Assembly: GCA_964450955.1 (NCBI GenBank)
Contig: CAYVFI010000006.1
Location: 62,001 to 126,000, forward strand
Reading direction: 5' to 3'
DNA from: CAYNWT01 sp964450955
GTDB lineage: Bacteria; Planctomycetota; Planctomycetia; Planctomycetales; Planctomycetaceae
DNA length: 64,000 bases
Of this stretch, positions 9,081 to 17,925 are shown piece by piece. Below the pieces are notes generated by a model. That model was not told where the DNA came from. It made no database searches and saw nothing but the letters and a program-made list of their open reading frames with translations. Both the position numbers and the translations under genes were made by a program. Position 1 is the first letter of the stretch. The number at the start of each line of letters is the position of its first letter.

Positions 9081-9629
9081 CTACTCCGGAAATATGATGA
9101 ACCGCGGCGGAACATGATCCGTCAGCCAAACCTGATTCGGTGTGACGTAAAATTCATGGCCGGCTTCAGCCATCGCTTTCGCATTGATGGTTAGAACAAC
9201 AGGCTTTCCACGACGCTGTCCAACGCTGGCTGCCAATTCCGAGTCACAATGAAGATGCACATGATGGCGTTTTTGTTTTGTCAATCCCTTCCGCTGAATC
9301 GATTCGACAAACTTTGTGGGCGTGCCGTGGCATAGTACGTCTGGCGGCGTGGCCGGGGTGTATCCCAGGTCGACGCTTAGTGAATGTCCCTGCGTTGCTC
9401 GGATGCGTGTCTTGTCGTCGTTAAACTGGAACCGCTGCTTGTCATTATCGCGAACGACTTCTTCCATTTGCTCGCGATTGCAGCGCCTGCCGGCTCGGTT
9501 CATCGCGAACAGAAGATCGTCTACGTTCACCCAGCCCGCTTCATCCAACTTCAGTCCGATGAGTTCCGGTTGGTGCCGCAAAACCAGACTCATGTACTTG
9601 CTGATCACTTTCTTGTGCTTCTCAAACAT
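9081..9629 (-). CDS. kptA: RNA 2'-phosphotransferase Tpt1/KptA
   Basis: Tpt1/KptA moves a 2'-phosphate from RNA onto NAD+, giving ADP-ribose 1'',2''-cyclic phosphate and free nicotinamide. The 182 residues contain the family signatures: SLVLRHQPELIGLKLDEAGWV near the N-terminus, RFQFNDDKTRIRATQGHS, LCHGT, and LTDHVPPRFI near the end. The preferred ATG at 9629 overlaps the pncA stop by 8 bases and follows GAGAAAG; an in-frame ATG at 9644 would add five residues. It is the last gene of nrtR-pncA-kptA. In eukaryotes the enzyme serves tRNA splicing, while the bacterial role is unsettled. Here its place beside the nicotinamidase suggests its NAD+ use is linked to salvage. Confidence 0.93.
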   Translation of the reverse strand: MFEKHKKVISKYMSLVLRHQPELIGLKLDEAGWVNVDDLLFAMNRAGRRCNREQMEEVVRDNDKQRFQFNDDKTRIRATQGHSLSVDLGYTPATPPDVLCHGTPTKFVESIQRKGLTKQKRHHVHLHCDSELAASVGQRRGKPVVLTINAKAMAEAGHEFYVTPNQVWLTDHVPPRFIIFPE

Positions 9630-10260
9630 CTTTTGCTTTCTCATGTCCAACAGACTCGCTTGATACAATGCGAATTCCTGCTTCTTTCATTTCGTCAATC
9701 GCCCGGTCAACGTCACCCGCACTTAGATTGACGCCTCGGCAGCCGTCTTCGATAAGCGTCACTTGAAAACCCAGTTTCCGTCCGTCCAATGCTGTGAATT
9801 TGACGCAGTAGTCCGTAGCCAGGCCCAGCACAAATACGTGTTTCACCCCGGCTGCCTGCAAAGCTTCACCAAGTCCTGTCGCGTTTCGACGTCCATTGTC
9901 AAAGAACCCACTGTAGCTGTCGATTTTTGGATCGGTTCCCTTGGGGAAGATTCGAACGGATTCGTCGATCCGCAATCTGTCGGCGAACTCAGCTCCGGGT
10001 GTATCCTGAACACAGTGATCAGGCCACATGATCTGGGCCAGGCCATGCAGTTCAATCGTGTCGCCAACGGCACGGTCATTGTGCTGACTGGCAAAGCTGC
10101 CGTGATTTGCAGGATGCCAGTCCTGCGTCGCCACGACCAGGTCGAACCGGTCTATCATGCGGTTCGCAACGGGCACAACCTGATTTCCATCCGGAACAGC
10201 CAACGCTCCGCCGGGTAGAAAATCGTTTTGGATATCAACAAGAATTAGTGCGTTGGTCAT
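9622..10260 (-). CDS. pncA: Nicotinamidase
   Basis: PncA hydrolyses nicotinamide to nicotinate and ammonia, the first step of salvage. The protein has 212 residues. The catalytic Asp is in LVDIQNDF, the metal ligands are in DWHPANHGSFA, and the nucleophile Cys is in LATDYCVKFTALD. The ATG at 10260 is taken over an in-frame TTG at 10266. It lies 15 bases after nrtR and overlaps kptA by 8 bases, so the three genes probably form one transcript. Its substrate is exactly the by-product of KptA, and its product feeds PncB at 13085. Confidence 0.95.
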   Translation of the reverse strand: MTNALILVDIQNDFLPGGALAVPDGNQVVPVANRMIDRFDLVVATQDWHPANHGSFASQHNDRAVGDTIELHGLAQIMWPDHCVQDTPGAEFADRLRIDESVRIFPKGTDPKIDSYSGFFDNGRRNATGLGEALQAAGVKHVFVLGLATDYCVKFTALDGRKLGFQVTLIEDGCRGVNLSAGDVDRAIDEMKEAGIRIVSSESVGHEKAKDV

Positions 10261-10275
10261 GAGCAAGTTTTTCTA

Positions 10276-10965
10276 TCAAACCTCAAAGTTGAAACCCTCT
10301 TTCACCAGTCGGTGGTACTTCCGTTTGTCGAACCGATACAGCCGAGCCGCTCTGTGAGCGACGTCGGTTTCGATTTCGTCCAGTTCCTCCAATACATCCA
10401 TGCTGAGTATTTTTTTTCGGAAGTTTCGTTTGTCTAAGGTTCGTTCCAGAATGACTTCGTACAGATGCTGCAGCGATCGGAGTGGGAACCGGGCCGGCAG
10501 GAGTTCAAAACCGATTGGTTGATAGCGAACCTTCCCGCGCAATCGTTGGTGCGCGGTTTTCAGAATGTTTTGATGGTCAAATGCCAGCCTGGGGATGTCG
10601 TCAATCGCAAACCACGCTGCGTTACGAGCATCCGTGGCAGCCCGAACGCGATGGTCCGACAGTCGAACCAACGCATAGTGAGCCACGCTGACGATATGTT
10701 CTCGCGGGTCACGATCTGGCGATCCGAAAGTATAGAGCTGTTCCAGGAAGACTTTTTCGAGCCCTGTTTCTTCGGCCAGTTCGCGTCGAGCGGCATCGTC
10801 CGTGGATTCACCCACCCGCACAAAACCGCCGGGCAATGCCCACCGTCCGGCGTATGGTTCAAGGTCGCGTTGGATCAGCAGTAACTTTAAATCGTCCGCA
10901 TCCAGACCAAAGACAACACAATCTACAGTCAGGGCAGGGCGTGCGTATTCGTAAGAGTATGGCAT
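10276..10965 (-). CDS. nrtR: NrtR-type Nudix transcriptional regulator of NAD metabolism
   Basis: The 229 residues show the NrtR arrangement: an N-terminal Nudix domain (about 8-140) and a C-terminal winged-helix region (about 150-229, with RSLQHLYEVILERTLDKRNFRKKIL). NrtR proteins usually repress NAD salvage genes and are released by ADP-ribose. The Nudix box is complete here (GFVRVGE, then RELAEETGL), whereas many regulators of this family have lost it, so some hydrolase activity is possible. A 21-bp palindrome lies 20 bases before the start and recurs before pncB, which fits autoregulation. The gene leads pncA and kptA. Confidence 0.9.
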   Translation of the reverse strand: MPYSYEYARPALTVDCVVFGLDADDLKLLLIQRDLEPYAGRWALPGGFVRVGESTDDAARRELAEETGLEKVFLEQLYTFGSPDRDPREHIVSVAHYALVRLSDHRVRAATDARNAAWFAIDDIPRLAFDHQNILKTAHQRLRGKVRYQPIGFELLPARFPLRSLQHLYEVILERTLDKRNFRKKILSMDVLEELDEIETDVAHRAARLYRFDKRKYHRLVKEGFNFEV

Positions 10966-10985
10966 GGTTTTCTCCAGCGGTCCGC

Positions 10986-11006
10986 ATAGTGTTTTTGAGA
11001 CACTAA
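10986..11006. promoter_or_regulatory. Probable NrtR operator upstream of nrtR-pncA-kptA
   Basis: The sequence ATAGTGT, seven bases, ACACTAA forms an inverted repeat whose arms pair perfectly over TAGTGT/ACACTA. It lies 20 bases before the nrtR start codon, between nadE and nrtR. The same arms and spacer length occur at 14600-14620 before pncB. The link to NrtR is inferred from position and from the matching pair. Confidence 0.85.
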
Positions 11007-11102
11007 CAGGGCCCAGGGTTCGCCGGTTTCAGCAAGAACTGCAATCACTCTCCGCGTGTCCCAATCTTTGGTGGGGTCAGTGCGGCGCCTGCACCAGAGT
11101 CC

Positions 11103-13067
11103 TTACATCTGCCGCAATTCCTTCGCGTACCCACCTGACAGAATTGGGAACCGACACCACGTCTTGGGATCCAGGTTCTCGTCATCAACATGAAAAGCAG
11201 GAGCGTAGCGTTCGCGTTTCCACTGATTGCGCGACCACAGGCGGAAGAATTTCGTAATCCACTCGCGCAGCTGGGGTTCGCCGTGTTCCGGGAAGCGAAC
11301 GTTCATTTGAGCCAGAATCTCATCAGGCATCGCCTTGTCACGAATCGCCGCGCGTTCGATTGCATCCAGTAAGGGGTAGGGCATGAGATCGCCTTCGTCC
11401 GTTTGATCTTCTGCGCTGGGTCGCAGTTCGGCTGTTGGCTGCTGGCAGTTCACGAAGCTCAACGCCGGAATCGGGCTGCCGCCGGTTGGTCCTTCTGTTT
11501 CCATCCACCGCAGCCACTGGCGCAGGAATGCTTTGTCAATGCCGCCGATGGGGCTTAGTCCGCCGCAGGTGTCGCCGTCCATGGTGGCGTAGCCGACGGC
11601 AGCTTCAGATCGGTTGCTGGTGGCAAGTAGTAAAGCGTTGCGAATGTTTGCCAACATCCAGACACCAGGCCCGCGGGTTCGTGCCTGAATGTTTTGCAAA
11701 GTGATATCGTCGGTTTCCCACGTAAGTTCACGGCCGATGGCTTGTTCGATTGTGCAAACGTATGTGTTGACCAGCGGGTCCACGTCCAGCTTCATGAACT
11801 GCCCGCCGATTCCTTCGGTCACTTGCCTGGCAGCTTCCAGTGTCACGTCTGAACTGTTGACGGTTGCCTGATAGACGCCAAGGAACAACGCGTTCACGAT
11901 TTCGTCCACAGTTTTGGCATCAGTGATTTTCGCCAGGTAGTCAAGTCGCTTCTTCACGCCCTCGACACCGATGCCGTTCACTGTGAGTTCCACCATGGCT
12001 CGGACCAAACACGCGACTGCAGACGAATCAGCCCCGCCGCTCATCGACACCACAAACCCGCCCGATCGGCTTTTTCGGAGGTAGTCAAACAGTGACAGTG
12101 AGATCGCTTGCGTAAATTCTTCTTCGCGTTCGGTGACATCCGGAACCAGTTCCGCCTCCGTTGGCGCCCCCTCAGCTTCTGGAATATCGAAGTCGACACG
12201 GATGATGGCCAAATCGTCGTCTTCGACAATATCTGTGTGCATCGCAAACGTCCTGGCCTGCGCGGTTCGATTAAGATCGATGTCGATGGTCGCGGGCGTG
12301 ACAACTGTGTCGTCGTAGGTAAATCGGGGTCCGCTGGCGACCAGCGTGGCAGCCGAAGCCACCAGTGCTCCGCCATCGTAGACGGCTCGCCCCGATTCAT
12401 TGCCCAGTAGGTTCGAGTACACATAACTCACACCAAACGCGCGGGAACCCTCAAGTACGAATCGCTTGCGAACCTGATGCTTCCCAAACGCAAAGTGACT
12501 CGCGCTCGGGTTCAGGATCATGTCCACACCGCGAGCAGACAGTCCGCTGCCAGGTCGGCTGGCAACCCAGGCGTCTTCGCAGATTTCGAACCCAATCCGC
12601 ACCCCACCAATGTCGAACACACAATCACCAAGCAGGAACTCCCTGTTGTCAACCGTGATCTCAGTGACCGCATTGGCCGGCCACGCTCTAAACCATCGCG
12701 GTTCGTAGTGCAGGCCATCCCCGGCCAGGTGTCGCTTCGCCACGAACCCGGCAATTTCACCATCCACCGCTACACAGGCCGTGTTGTAGACACCGTTCCC
12801 GTGAAACAATGGCACACCAAACGAAACCACCATTCCGCGCGTTTCGGCGACCAATTCCTGCAGTACTTTCCAACACGTTTCCCAAATGCCGGGCGACAAA
12901 AACATGTCTTCGCAACCGTACCCGCTGATGCAAAGTTCGGGCAGGCACAGCACACTGACATTTTCGTCGCGCGCTTGTTGGATAGCGGTGCGGATATTGG
13001 TGGCGTTACCGTCCCAGTCCATCGGAGTCTGGTTAAGAATGGATGCCGCGACGCGAATGAGTTTCAT
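11103..13067 (-). CDS. nadE: Glutamine-dependent NAD+ synthetase
   Basis: NadE amidates nicotinate adenine dinucleotide to NAD+ using glutamine. The 654 residues form two domains. The N-terminal nitrilase-type glutaminase carries Glu44 (LPELCISG), Lys111 (AKRHLAGDG) and Cys163 (FEICEDAW). The C-terminal ATP-pyrophosphatase synthetase carries SGGADS at 343-348. The size matches the long glutamine-using form rather than the short ammonia-using form. It follows pncB by 17 bases on the same strand, so both probably answer to the operator at 14600-14620. Confidence 0.96.
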   Translation of the reverse strand: MKLIRVAASILNQTPMDWDGNATNIRTAIQQARDENVSVLCLPELCISGYGCEDMFLSPGIWETCWKVLQELVAETRGMVVSFGVPLFHGNGVYNTACVAVDGEIAGFVAKRHLAGDGLHYEPRWFRAWPANAVTEITVDNREFLLGDCVFDIGGVRIGFEICEDAWVASRPGSGLSARGVDMILNPSASHFAFGKHQVRKRFVLEGSRAFGVSYVYSNLLGNESGRAVYDGGALVASAATLVASGPRFTYDDTVVTPATIDIDLNRTAQARTFAMHTDIVEDDDLAIIRVDFDIPEAEGAPTEAELVPDVTEREEEFTQAISLSLFDYLRKSRSGGFVVSMSGGADSSAVACLVRAMVELTVNGIGVEGVKKRLDYLAKITDAKTVDEIVNALFLGVYQATVNSSDVTLEAARQVTEGIGGQFMKLDVDPLVNTYVCTIEQAIGRELTWETDDITLQNIQARTRGPGVWMLANIRNALLLATSNRSEAAVGYATMDGDTCGGLSPIGGIDKAFLRQWLRWMETEGPTGGSPIPALSFVNCQQPTAELRPSAEDQTDEGDLMPYPLLDAIERAAIRDKAMPDEILAQMNVRFPEHGEPQLREWITKFFRLWSRNQWKRERYAPAFHVDDENLDPKTWCRFPILSGGYAKELRQM

Positions 13068-13084
13068 GACGTTTCGTGTTCGTT

Positions 13085-14566
13085 TTAAATGTTGTCCGCG
13101 CTTAGACCGCGGGCCTTGCTGATCAGATGCGACTTGACCTCAAACAGCTTTGCTTCCAGCCCAACCGGGTACTGGTGTGGGTTCACGAATCGACGAATAC
13201 CGCTGTGGCACAAAGCCAGTTGAGAACGCGTTCGCTTGCGAGCCTCGTGAATACCTGGCAGATCGTAGACTTTGCGGCCTTCTCGGAATATGGGAACCAG
13301 CAAATCTTCAAACTCACCGGTTGTGGGTAGCGATCGCCGTTGGGTCGGGTCCAGCGGATCCACCATTCGTTGTGCGTCGGTAATGCCGATGTGTTCGTCG
13401 AAGATGACATCGGCAGAGAACTGGTCATGGTTCCGGAACCGCCGGATCTGCAGGGTGCCGGGGTTCGAGATTTTGATTGCCTGTTCGGACAACTTGATGC
13501 GCGGTTCCCAGTCGCCACCCGGTTCTCTTACCGCAGATAGTTTGTAAACACCGCCAAGAGCTGGTTGATCAAACGCAGTCGCCAGTTTCGTGCCGACGCC
13601 CCAAACATTAATCTTCGCACCCTGATGTTTGAGATTCTCGATAAGGTTTTCGTCCAGGTCGTTGCTGGCCACGATTGACGCATCAGGGAATCCGGCGGCG
13701 TCCAGTCGCTTTCGAGCTTCAATGCTTAACCACGCCAGGTCCCCGGAATCTAGTCGAATGCCAACCATCTCGTGGCCGCGTTGGCGTAGTTGATTGCCAA
13801 CAGCAATCGCTTTTCGAACACCTTCCAACGTGTCGAATGTATCGACCAGAAACACGCAGTTGTTGGGCATGGCATCGGCGTAGGCTTCGAACGCCTCCAG
13901 TTCGGTATCGAACGACATAACCCAGCTATGCGCGTGGGTTCCCTTTACCGGAATGTCGTACAGTTTGCCCGCCAAAACGTTTGATGTCGCTGCACACCCA
14001 CCGATGTACGCCGCGCGGCTGGCGGCAAGGCCGCCGTCAATGCCTTGAGCGCGCCGGAGACCGAATTCCAGGACCGGGTCGTCACCGGCTGACTGACATA
14101 TTCTGGCGGACCGGGTTGCGATGAGCGTTTGAAAGTTGACGACGTTCAGAAGAAATGTCTCCAGAATCTGACACTGTATAATCGGGCCACGCACGCGCAC
14201 CAATGGTTCGTGAGGGAACACAACGGTTCCTTCGGGCACGGCGTCCACGTCACAACAGAATTCCATATCGCGCAGTTCGTGCAGGAACGCTGGTTCGAAC
14301 AGCGGCTGTTGGTCGTTCCCCGTCAGGCTGCTTAGGTAACGTACGTCTTCTTCGCTAAACGTGAAGTCAGACAAGACTTCGACAACCGGCTGCAGTCCCG
14401 CCGCAATCGCGTAGCCGCCGTGAAACGGATTCCTGCGATAGAACAGATGAAACACGGCGTCTTTGTTTGCCGTCCCGGATTTCCAATATCCGTAGCTCAT
14501 TGTTAGCTGATACAGGTCGGTCAGCAGGGCGAACGAATGGGAGTAAAGCTGCCTGGTTGGGTTCAT
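13085..14566 (-). CDS. pncB: Nicotinate phosphoribosyltransferase
   Basis: PncB joins nicotinate to PRPP to make nicotinate mononucleotide. The 493 residues match the family from the start (LLTDLYQLTMSYGYWK) through FHLFYRRNPFHGGYAIAAGL, the GTHAHSWVMSF active-site segment and MVGIRLDSGDLAWLS in the barrel. The family also includes nicotinamide-using relatives, but PncA nearby favours nicotinate. It is the first gene of pncB-nadE; a perfect palindrome lies 33 bases before its ATG. NadD, needed between PncB and NadE, is not in the window. Confidence 0.94.
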   Translation of the reverse strand: MNPTRQLYSHSFALLTDLYQLTMSYGYWKSGTANKDAVFHLFYRRNPFHGGYAIAAGLQPVVEVLSDFTFSEEDVRYLSSLTGNDQQPLFEPAFLHELRDMEFCCDVDAVPEGTVVFPHEPLVRVRGPIIQCQILETFLLNVVNFQTLIATRSARICQSAGDDPVLEFGLRRAQGIDGGLAASRAAYIGGCAATSNVLAGKLYDIPVKGTHAHSWVMSFDTELEAFEAYADAMPNNCVFLVDTFDTLEGVRKAIAVGNQLRQRGHEMVGIRLDSGDLAWLSIEARKRLDAAGFPDASIVASNDLDENLIENLKHQGAKINVWGVGTKLATAFDQPALGGVYKLSAVREPGGDWEPRIKLSEQAIKISNPGTLQIRRFRNHDQFSADVIFDEHIGITDAQRMVDPLDPTQRRSLPTTGEFEDLLVPIFREGRKVYDLPGIHEARKRTRSQLALCHSGIRRFVNPHQYPVGLEAKLFEVKSHLISKARGLSADNI

Positions 14567-14599
14567 GGTTCTCTTATCGACTTTGCGAAGCGCGGTGCG

Positions 14600-14620
14600 T
14601 TAGTGTTTGTATGACACTAA
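14600..14620. promoter_or_regulatory. Probable NrtR operator upstream of pncB-nadE
   Basis: TTAGTGT, seven bases, ACACTAA is a perfect 7-bp inverted repeat 33 bases before the pncB start. It matches the site at 10986-11006 in both arms and spacer length. It also lies in the 213-base space shared with the divergent DapA-like gene, so that gene might be affected too. Confidence 0.88.
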
Positions 14621-14779
14621 GGTCTGCCGCGGGGTTCGCATTAAAAGTGACGCCGGTTTTGCAGCGATTATTCAGATGCAGCCCGACGGGTGGTAGATCA
14701 GCCTTGCTGCGGCATTGCGACGCCGGGGGCGTCGTGTTCAAATTCGCGTTCCACCCCAGCCCGAATCGATGCTTGATCT

Positions 14780-15691
14780 ATGCAAACAACAGCCGTCACG
14801 CCGCAGCAGTTCGTTTCCTCCGTCCTGGCCGTGCCACCCCTCGCGCGGGACGCCAGTGGGGCGATTAGTCGTGAAGAGAACAAAAAAATCGTGCAGCACA
14901 TCGAAGGCGGAGGCGTCTCAATGCTGCTCTACGGGGGAAACGCGAATCTATATCACGTTCGTCCCGGCGAGTATGCTGACCTACTTAGCATGCTGCAGGA
15001 TATCGCCGGAACCGACACGCTTGTCATTCCGTCTGTTGGCCCATCATATGGGATGATGATGGATCAGGCCGACATTCTTAAGAACACAGACTACCCGACA
15101 GCGATGGTTCTTCCCGCCAGTGCCGTGATGACGGAAGCTGGAGTTCTAAACGGATTCCGGGACTTCGTGCAGGCGTTTGGGAAACCTGCGGTGCTGTACA
15201 TCAAGGCTGAAGGCTATGTAAGCCCTGACGGTGCGGCGGATCTTGTTGACGAGGGCCTGGTGTCGTTTATCAAGTACGCAATTGTTCGCGACCGGCCTGA
15301 GGAAGACGAGTTTTTGACCCGGCTGCTGGAGCGGGTCGATCCGAAAAAGGTGTGCAGCGGAATTGGCGAACAGCCGGCCATCGTGCACATGCAAAAATTT
15401 GGCCTGGCCGGTTTCACGTCTGGTTGTGTTTGTGTAAATCCGGCCGCTTCGCAGCGAATGCTGGCCGCGATAGGAAATGGTGATTACGACGCGGCAGAAA
15501 TTGTCCGCAAGGCATTCGGCCCACTGGAGTTCCTGCGCAATGAGATCCATCCGATCCGAGTTTTGCACGAAGCTGTCCGGTTGGCTGGAATCGCCGACAC
15601 CGGTCGCCAGCTTCCTCTTCTGTCCGGCATCGCTGATTCAGCGGAGGTCGATGTGAAGAAGGCAGCCAGCGACCTGCTTGCGATTGGCTAA
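14780..15691 (+). CDS. DapA/N-acetylneuraminate lyase-superfamily protein
   Basis: The 303 residues form a class I aldolase-like barrel related to dihydrodipicolinate synthase. Visible hallmarks are GGGVSMLLYGGNANLYH near the start, VIPSVGPSYG, LYIKAEG at the position of the usual active-site Tyr, and SFIKYAIV, where the Lys should form the Schiff base with the keto-acid substrate. The GTTGE motif typical of DapA is replaced by YGGNAN, so lysine synthesis is unlikely and a sugar-acid or other keto-acid substrate is more probable. It is divergent from pncB; nothing else links it to NAD. Confidence 0.78.
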   Translation: MQTTAVTPQQFVSSVLAVPPLARDASGAISREENKKIVQHIEGGGVSMLLYGGNANLYHVRPGEYADLLSMLQDIAGTDTLVIPSVGPSYGMMMDQADILKNTDYPTAMVLPASAVMTEAGVLNGFRDFVQAFGKPAVLYIKAEGYVSPDGAADLVDEGLVSFIKYAIVRDRPEEDEFLTRLLERVDPKKVCSGIGEQPAIVHMQKFGLAGFTSGCVCVNPAASQRMLAAIGNGDYDAAEIVRKAFGPLEFLRNEIHPIRVLHEAVRLAGIADTGRQLPLLSGIADSAEVDVKKAASDLLAIG

Positions 15692-15734
15692 CGTATCCTG
15701 CCCATCACCGCGACGCCGTTCGGGTGGACGACGC

Positions 15735-16140
15735 TTACTGAAGCAACAAATCGAACTGACCCTTCATGACCTGTCTAATTTGCCGGTGCGTGTGCCCAGA
15801 CGATGATCAACAACGCGCGAGTCGATAAAGTTGTAGGTACGGAGTTTGTCGCCGTCCGAACGTGTTTGAATCCGGCGCCCTTTGGACGCAGTGCTTTCCG
15901 GGTTCGTATCGAAACGCGGCCCGGCAACCCAGCCCGTTGACTTTGGCGAGTACGTGGCCGTCGGTTGAATTCAGCGTTTCGACCCCAAATCCAGGGTTGT
16001 GAGCATACTTCACGTAAGCCGCATAAAGCTCATGAACGAACCGCCTGGAATCCTGCCCGCCTTCACCGAAGCGGATCTCAAGCAGAATCTCAGTCGCAAT
16101 TTTGAAGGCACCGAGGTGCCACGTGAGAAGTCGCAGCGAG
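15735..16140 (-). pseudogene. Relic of a class I peptide-chain release-factor-like gene, AGGQ region deleted
   Basis: On the minus strand one frame reads TEILLEIRFGEGGQDS, then AYVKYAHNPGFGVETLNSTD, then FRYEPGKHCVQRAP and GRRQT, which is the PCRF domain of a release-factor-like protein. Just after GRRQT (about 15845) the frame changes and the sequence jumps to LRTYNFIDSRVVDHRLGTRT, the C-terminal release-factor signature, and after one more single-base shift to MKGQFDLLLQ and a TAA at 15735. The roughly 100 residues between, which hold the AGGQ peptidyl-hydrolysis motif, are missing. The N-terminus before about 16140 is not recognisable. The gene is therefore a decayed copy with an internal deletion and a frameshift. 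Confidence 0.75.
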
Positions 16141-16528
16141 TTTTTGTTGACGTTTCCTTTTCACCGTTCCGTGCTCCACTCTCTTTCGCGATGCAAAATT
16201 GCAGTCGGCCGGATGACATGAAAACGCAGCGAGGGTTCATTCTGAACTCTCCCTGGCCCTAACGATCGCTCCCATCGGACGAAGCATTCAGCGCCCATCA
16301 GGATTGAGGCGTATCGAACCGACGTTGCTCAAGCTCCAACACCAATCCACGCTCGTGTTCTTTCGGTTTGTAGCGTGGCCCCGATTATTCGGTTCCTGCC
16401 GCCCAAAAAAGAAAGAAGTGTGGGACGCGACGTGTCTGGCCGAAGGTCGAAGTAACGGGCAGAACGGACAGGCTCGATTTCAACTCCACGGATGGGAGAC
16501 TGAATAGACGCACTGGTGGAAACAAGCC
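16141..16528. other. Region without a recognisable gene
   Basis: Between the release-factor relic and the gene at 16529. Short open frames (15999-16262 and 16304-16507, plus) show no family likeness. The part nearest 16140 may contain the decayed N-terminus of the relic. Confidence 0.45.
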
Positions 16529-17896
16529 ATGCCGAATCGATCAACGATTACAAAATGTACTCTTGTGGTTTTCGTACTGGGGACGAGCATTGGTCTGGCC
16601 CAGCAGGCAAGCCCGATTAAGCCAAGGGAACGCAGGATCGCGAGGGTGTTGCCTCAGCAGCAGTTTCCTCCACCGACCAGAGTCCAGCCGGTGCCACAGG
16701 CGACCCCACTACCAGCGCCGCAGCAAGACCCGTTGCCGGAAACGGATGTCATTCCGCCGCCATCGGTTTCTGATTCCAGCAAAGAACTTCCTGTCAATCA
16801 GGAATCAGAAGCGGCTATCGACCCCAACGCTCCGGTTGAGACCGTTGAAGAAAAATTCGAAGACGGCCGCGTGAAAGTTCGTCGGGAAGTGACTCTCGAC
16901 CTGAACGGCAACTACGTCAACCATGGTTCCTGGACCATGTTCGATCGCGAATCCAACGAGGTCGCGGGGGGCAAGTTTGACAACAACAAGCGTGTTGGAG
17001 CGTGGACTCGGCAGCATGAGTTCGGTTCTGCGTCTTTGCTAAACAACCCGCCGTATTCATCGTTCGAAGGGCCGTTTACTTCGTCGGCTGAGTTCAAGGA
17101 CGGCAAGCTTCACGGTAAGTGGTCGATCGTCGATAAAGAAGGTCGAACCTGCAGTGAGTGGAATTACGAAGACGGCCTGCTGCATGGAGAGTCTTCCTGG
17201 AACTTCACTTCCGGATCGCCTTACAAGCAGATTCAGTACAAGCGGGGCATGTTGGACGGAGCCTACAAAGAGTGGTCTGAAAAAGACGACGTCATTGCCG
17301 ACGACACGTATCAGTCAGGTCGAAAGCTCGCGTCCAAGCAAAAGCTGTACGACAACGGAGCCGTGATGTGGGAAGGCATGTTCCTTCACGAACGTGTCGA
17401 AGTTGAATCACCGGACGACTGGTGGGCATGCAAACCGGCTTCGTACAAAACAGCGGGCGAACCGATCCGTCATGGAAAGCTGACTTCGTGGTACACCTCA
17501 GGCCAAAAACAGTCTGAGGGAATGTTTCAGGATAATGTTCGAGCCGGCGAGTTTACCTGGTGGCACAAGAACACTCAAAAAGCCGTTCAGGGAACCTTCA
17601 AAGATGACCAGCCACACGGTTCGTGGAGTTGGTGGCACGAGAACGGGCAGAAGTCGATTCACGGGCAGTACAACATGGGCAAGCCGTCAGGTGAGTGGCA
17701 CTATTGGAAAGACAATGGCCGTCTTGAAAAGCGTACCAACCATGATGACATGAACGACCCCATCGCGACCCGCGACTTCCTGCGACGCCGTTCAAACATT
17801 GGAAACCTTGACCGCAAGGTGGTTCCAGCTGGTGGCGAACGAATCAGCCTCCAAAATCGCAAACAACACATCGCTCCGCGAAAGAAGTTCAACTAA
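16529..17896 (+). CDS. Secreted MORN/YwqK-repeat protein
   Basis: A 455-residue exported protein with a signal peptide at about 1-24 (TLVVFVLGTSIGLAQQ) and a Pro/Gln-rich linker to about residue 95. The rest is a series of MORN-like repeats of the YwqK antitoxin-like type, each built on G-x-W-x-x-x-x-x-x-G-x: GKWSIVDKEGR, GESSWNF, GAYKEWSEKDD, GKLTSWYTSGQKQSEG, GEFTWWHKNTQKAVQG and GSWSWWHENGQKSIHG. These repeats form beta hairpins in many proteins, and the role here is unknown. The next gene starts 29 bases on, so the two may be cotranscribed. Confidence 0.75.
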   Translation: MPNRSTITKCTLVVFVLGTSIGLAQQASPIKPRERRIARVLPQQQFPPPTRVQPVPQATPLPAPQQDPLPETDVIPPPSVSDSSKELPVNQESEAAIDPNAPVETVEEKFEDGRVKVRREVTLDLNGNYVNHGSWTMFDRESNEVAGGKFDNNKRVGAWTRQHEFGSASLLNNPPYSSFEGPFTSSAEFKDGKLHGKWSIVDKEGRTCSEWNYEDGLLHGESSWNFTSGSPYKQIQYKRGMLDGAYKEWSEKDDVIADDTYQSGRKLASKQKLYDNGAVMWEGMFLHERVEVESPDDWWACKPASYKTAGEPIRHGKLTSWYTSGQKQSEGMFQDNVRAGEFTWWHKNTQKAVQGTFKDDQPHGSWSWWHENGQKSIHGQYNMGKPSGEWHYWKDNGRLEKRTNHDDMNDPIATRDFLRRRSNIGNLDRKVVPAGGERISLQNRKQHIAPRKKFN

Positions 17897-17925
17897 CCCT
17901 CCGACACGTGGGGAAGGATTCCGTC

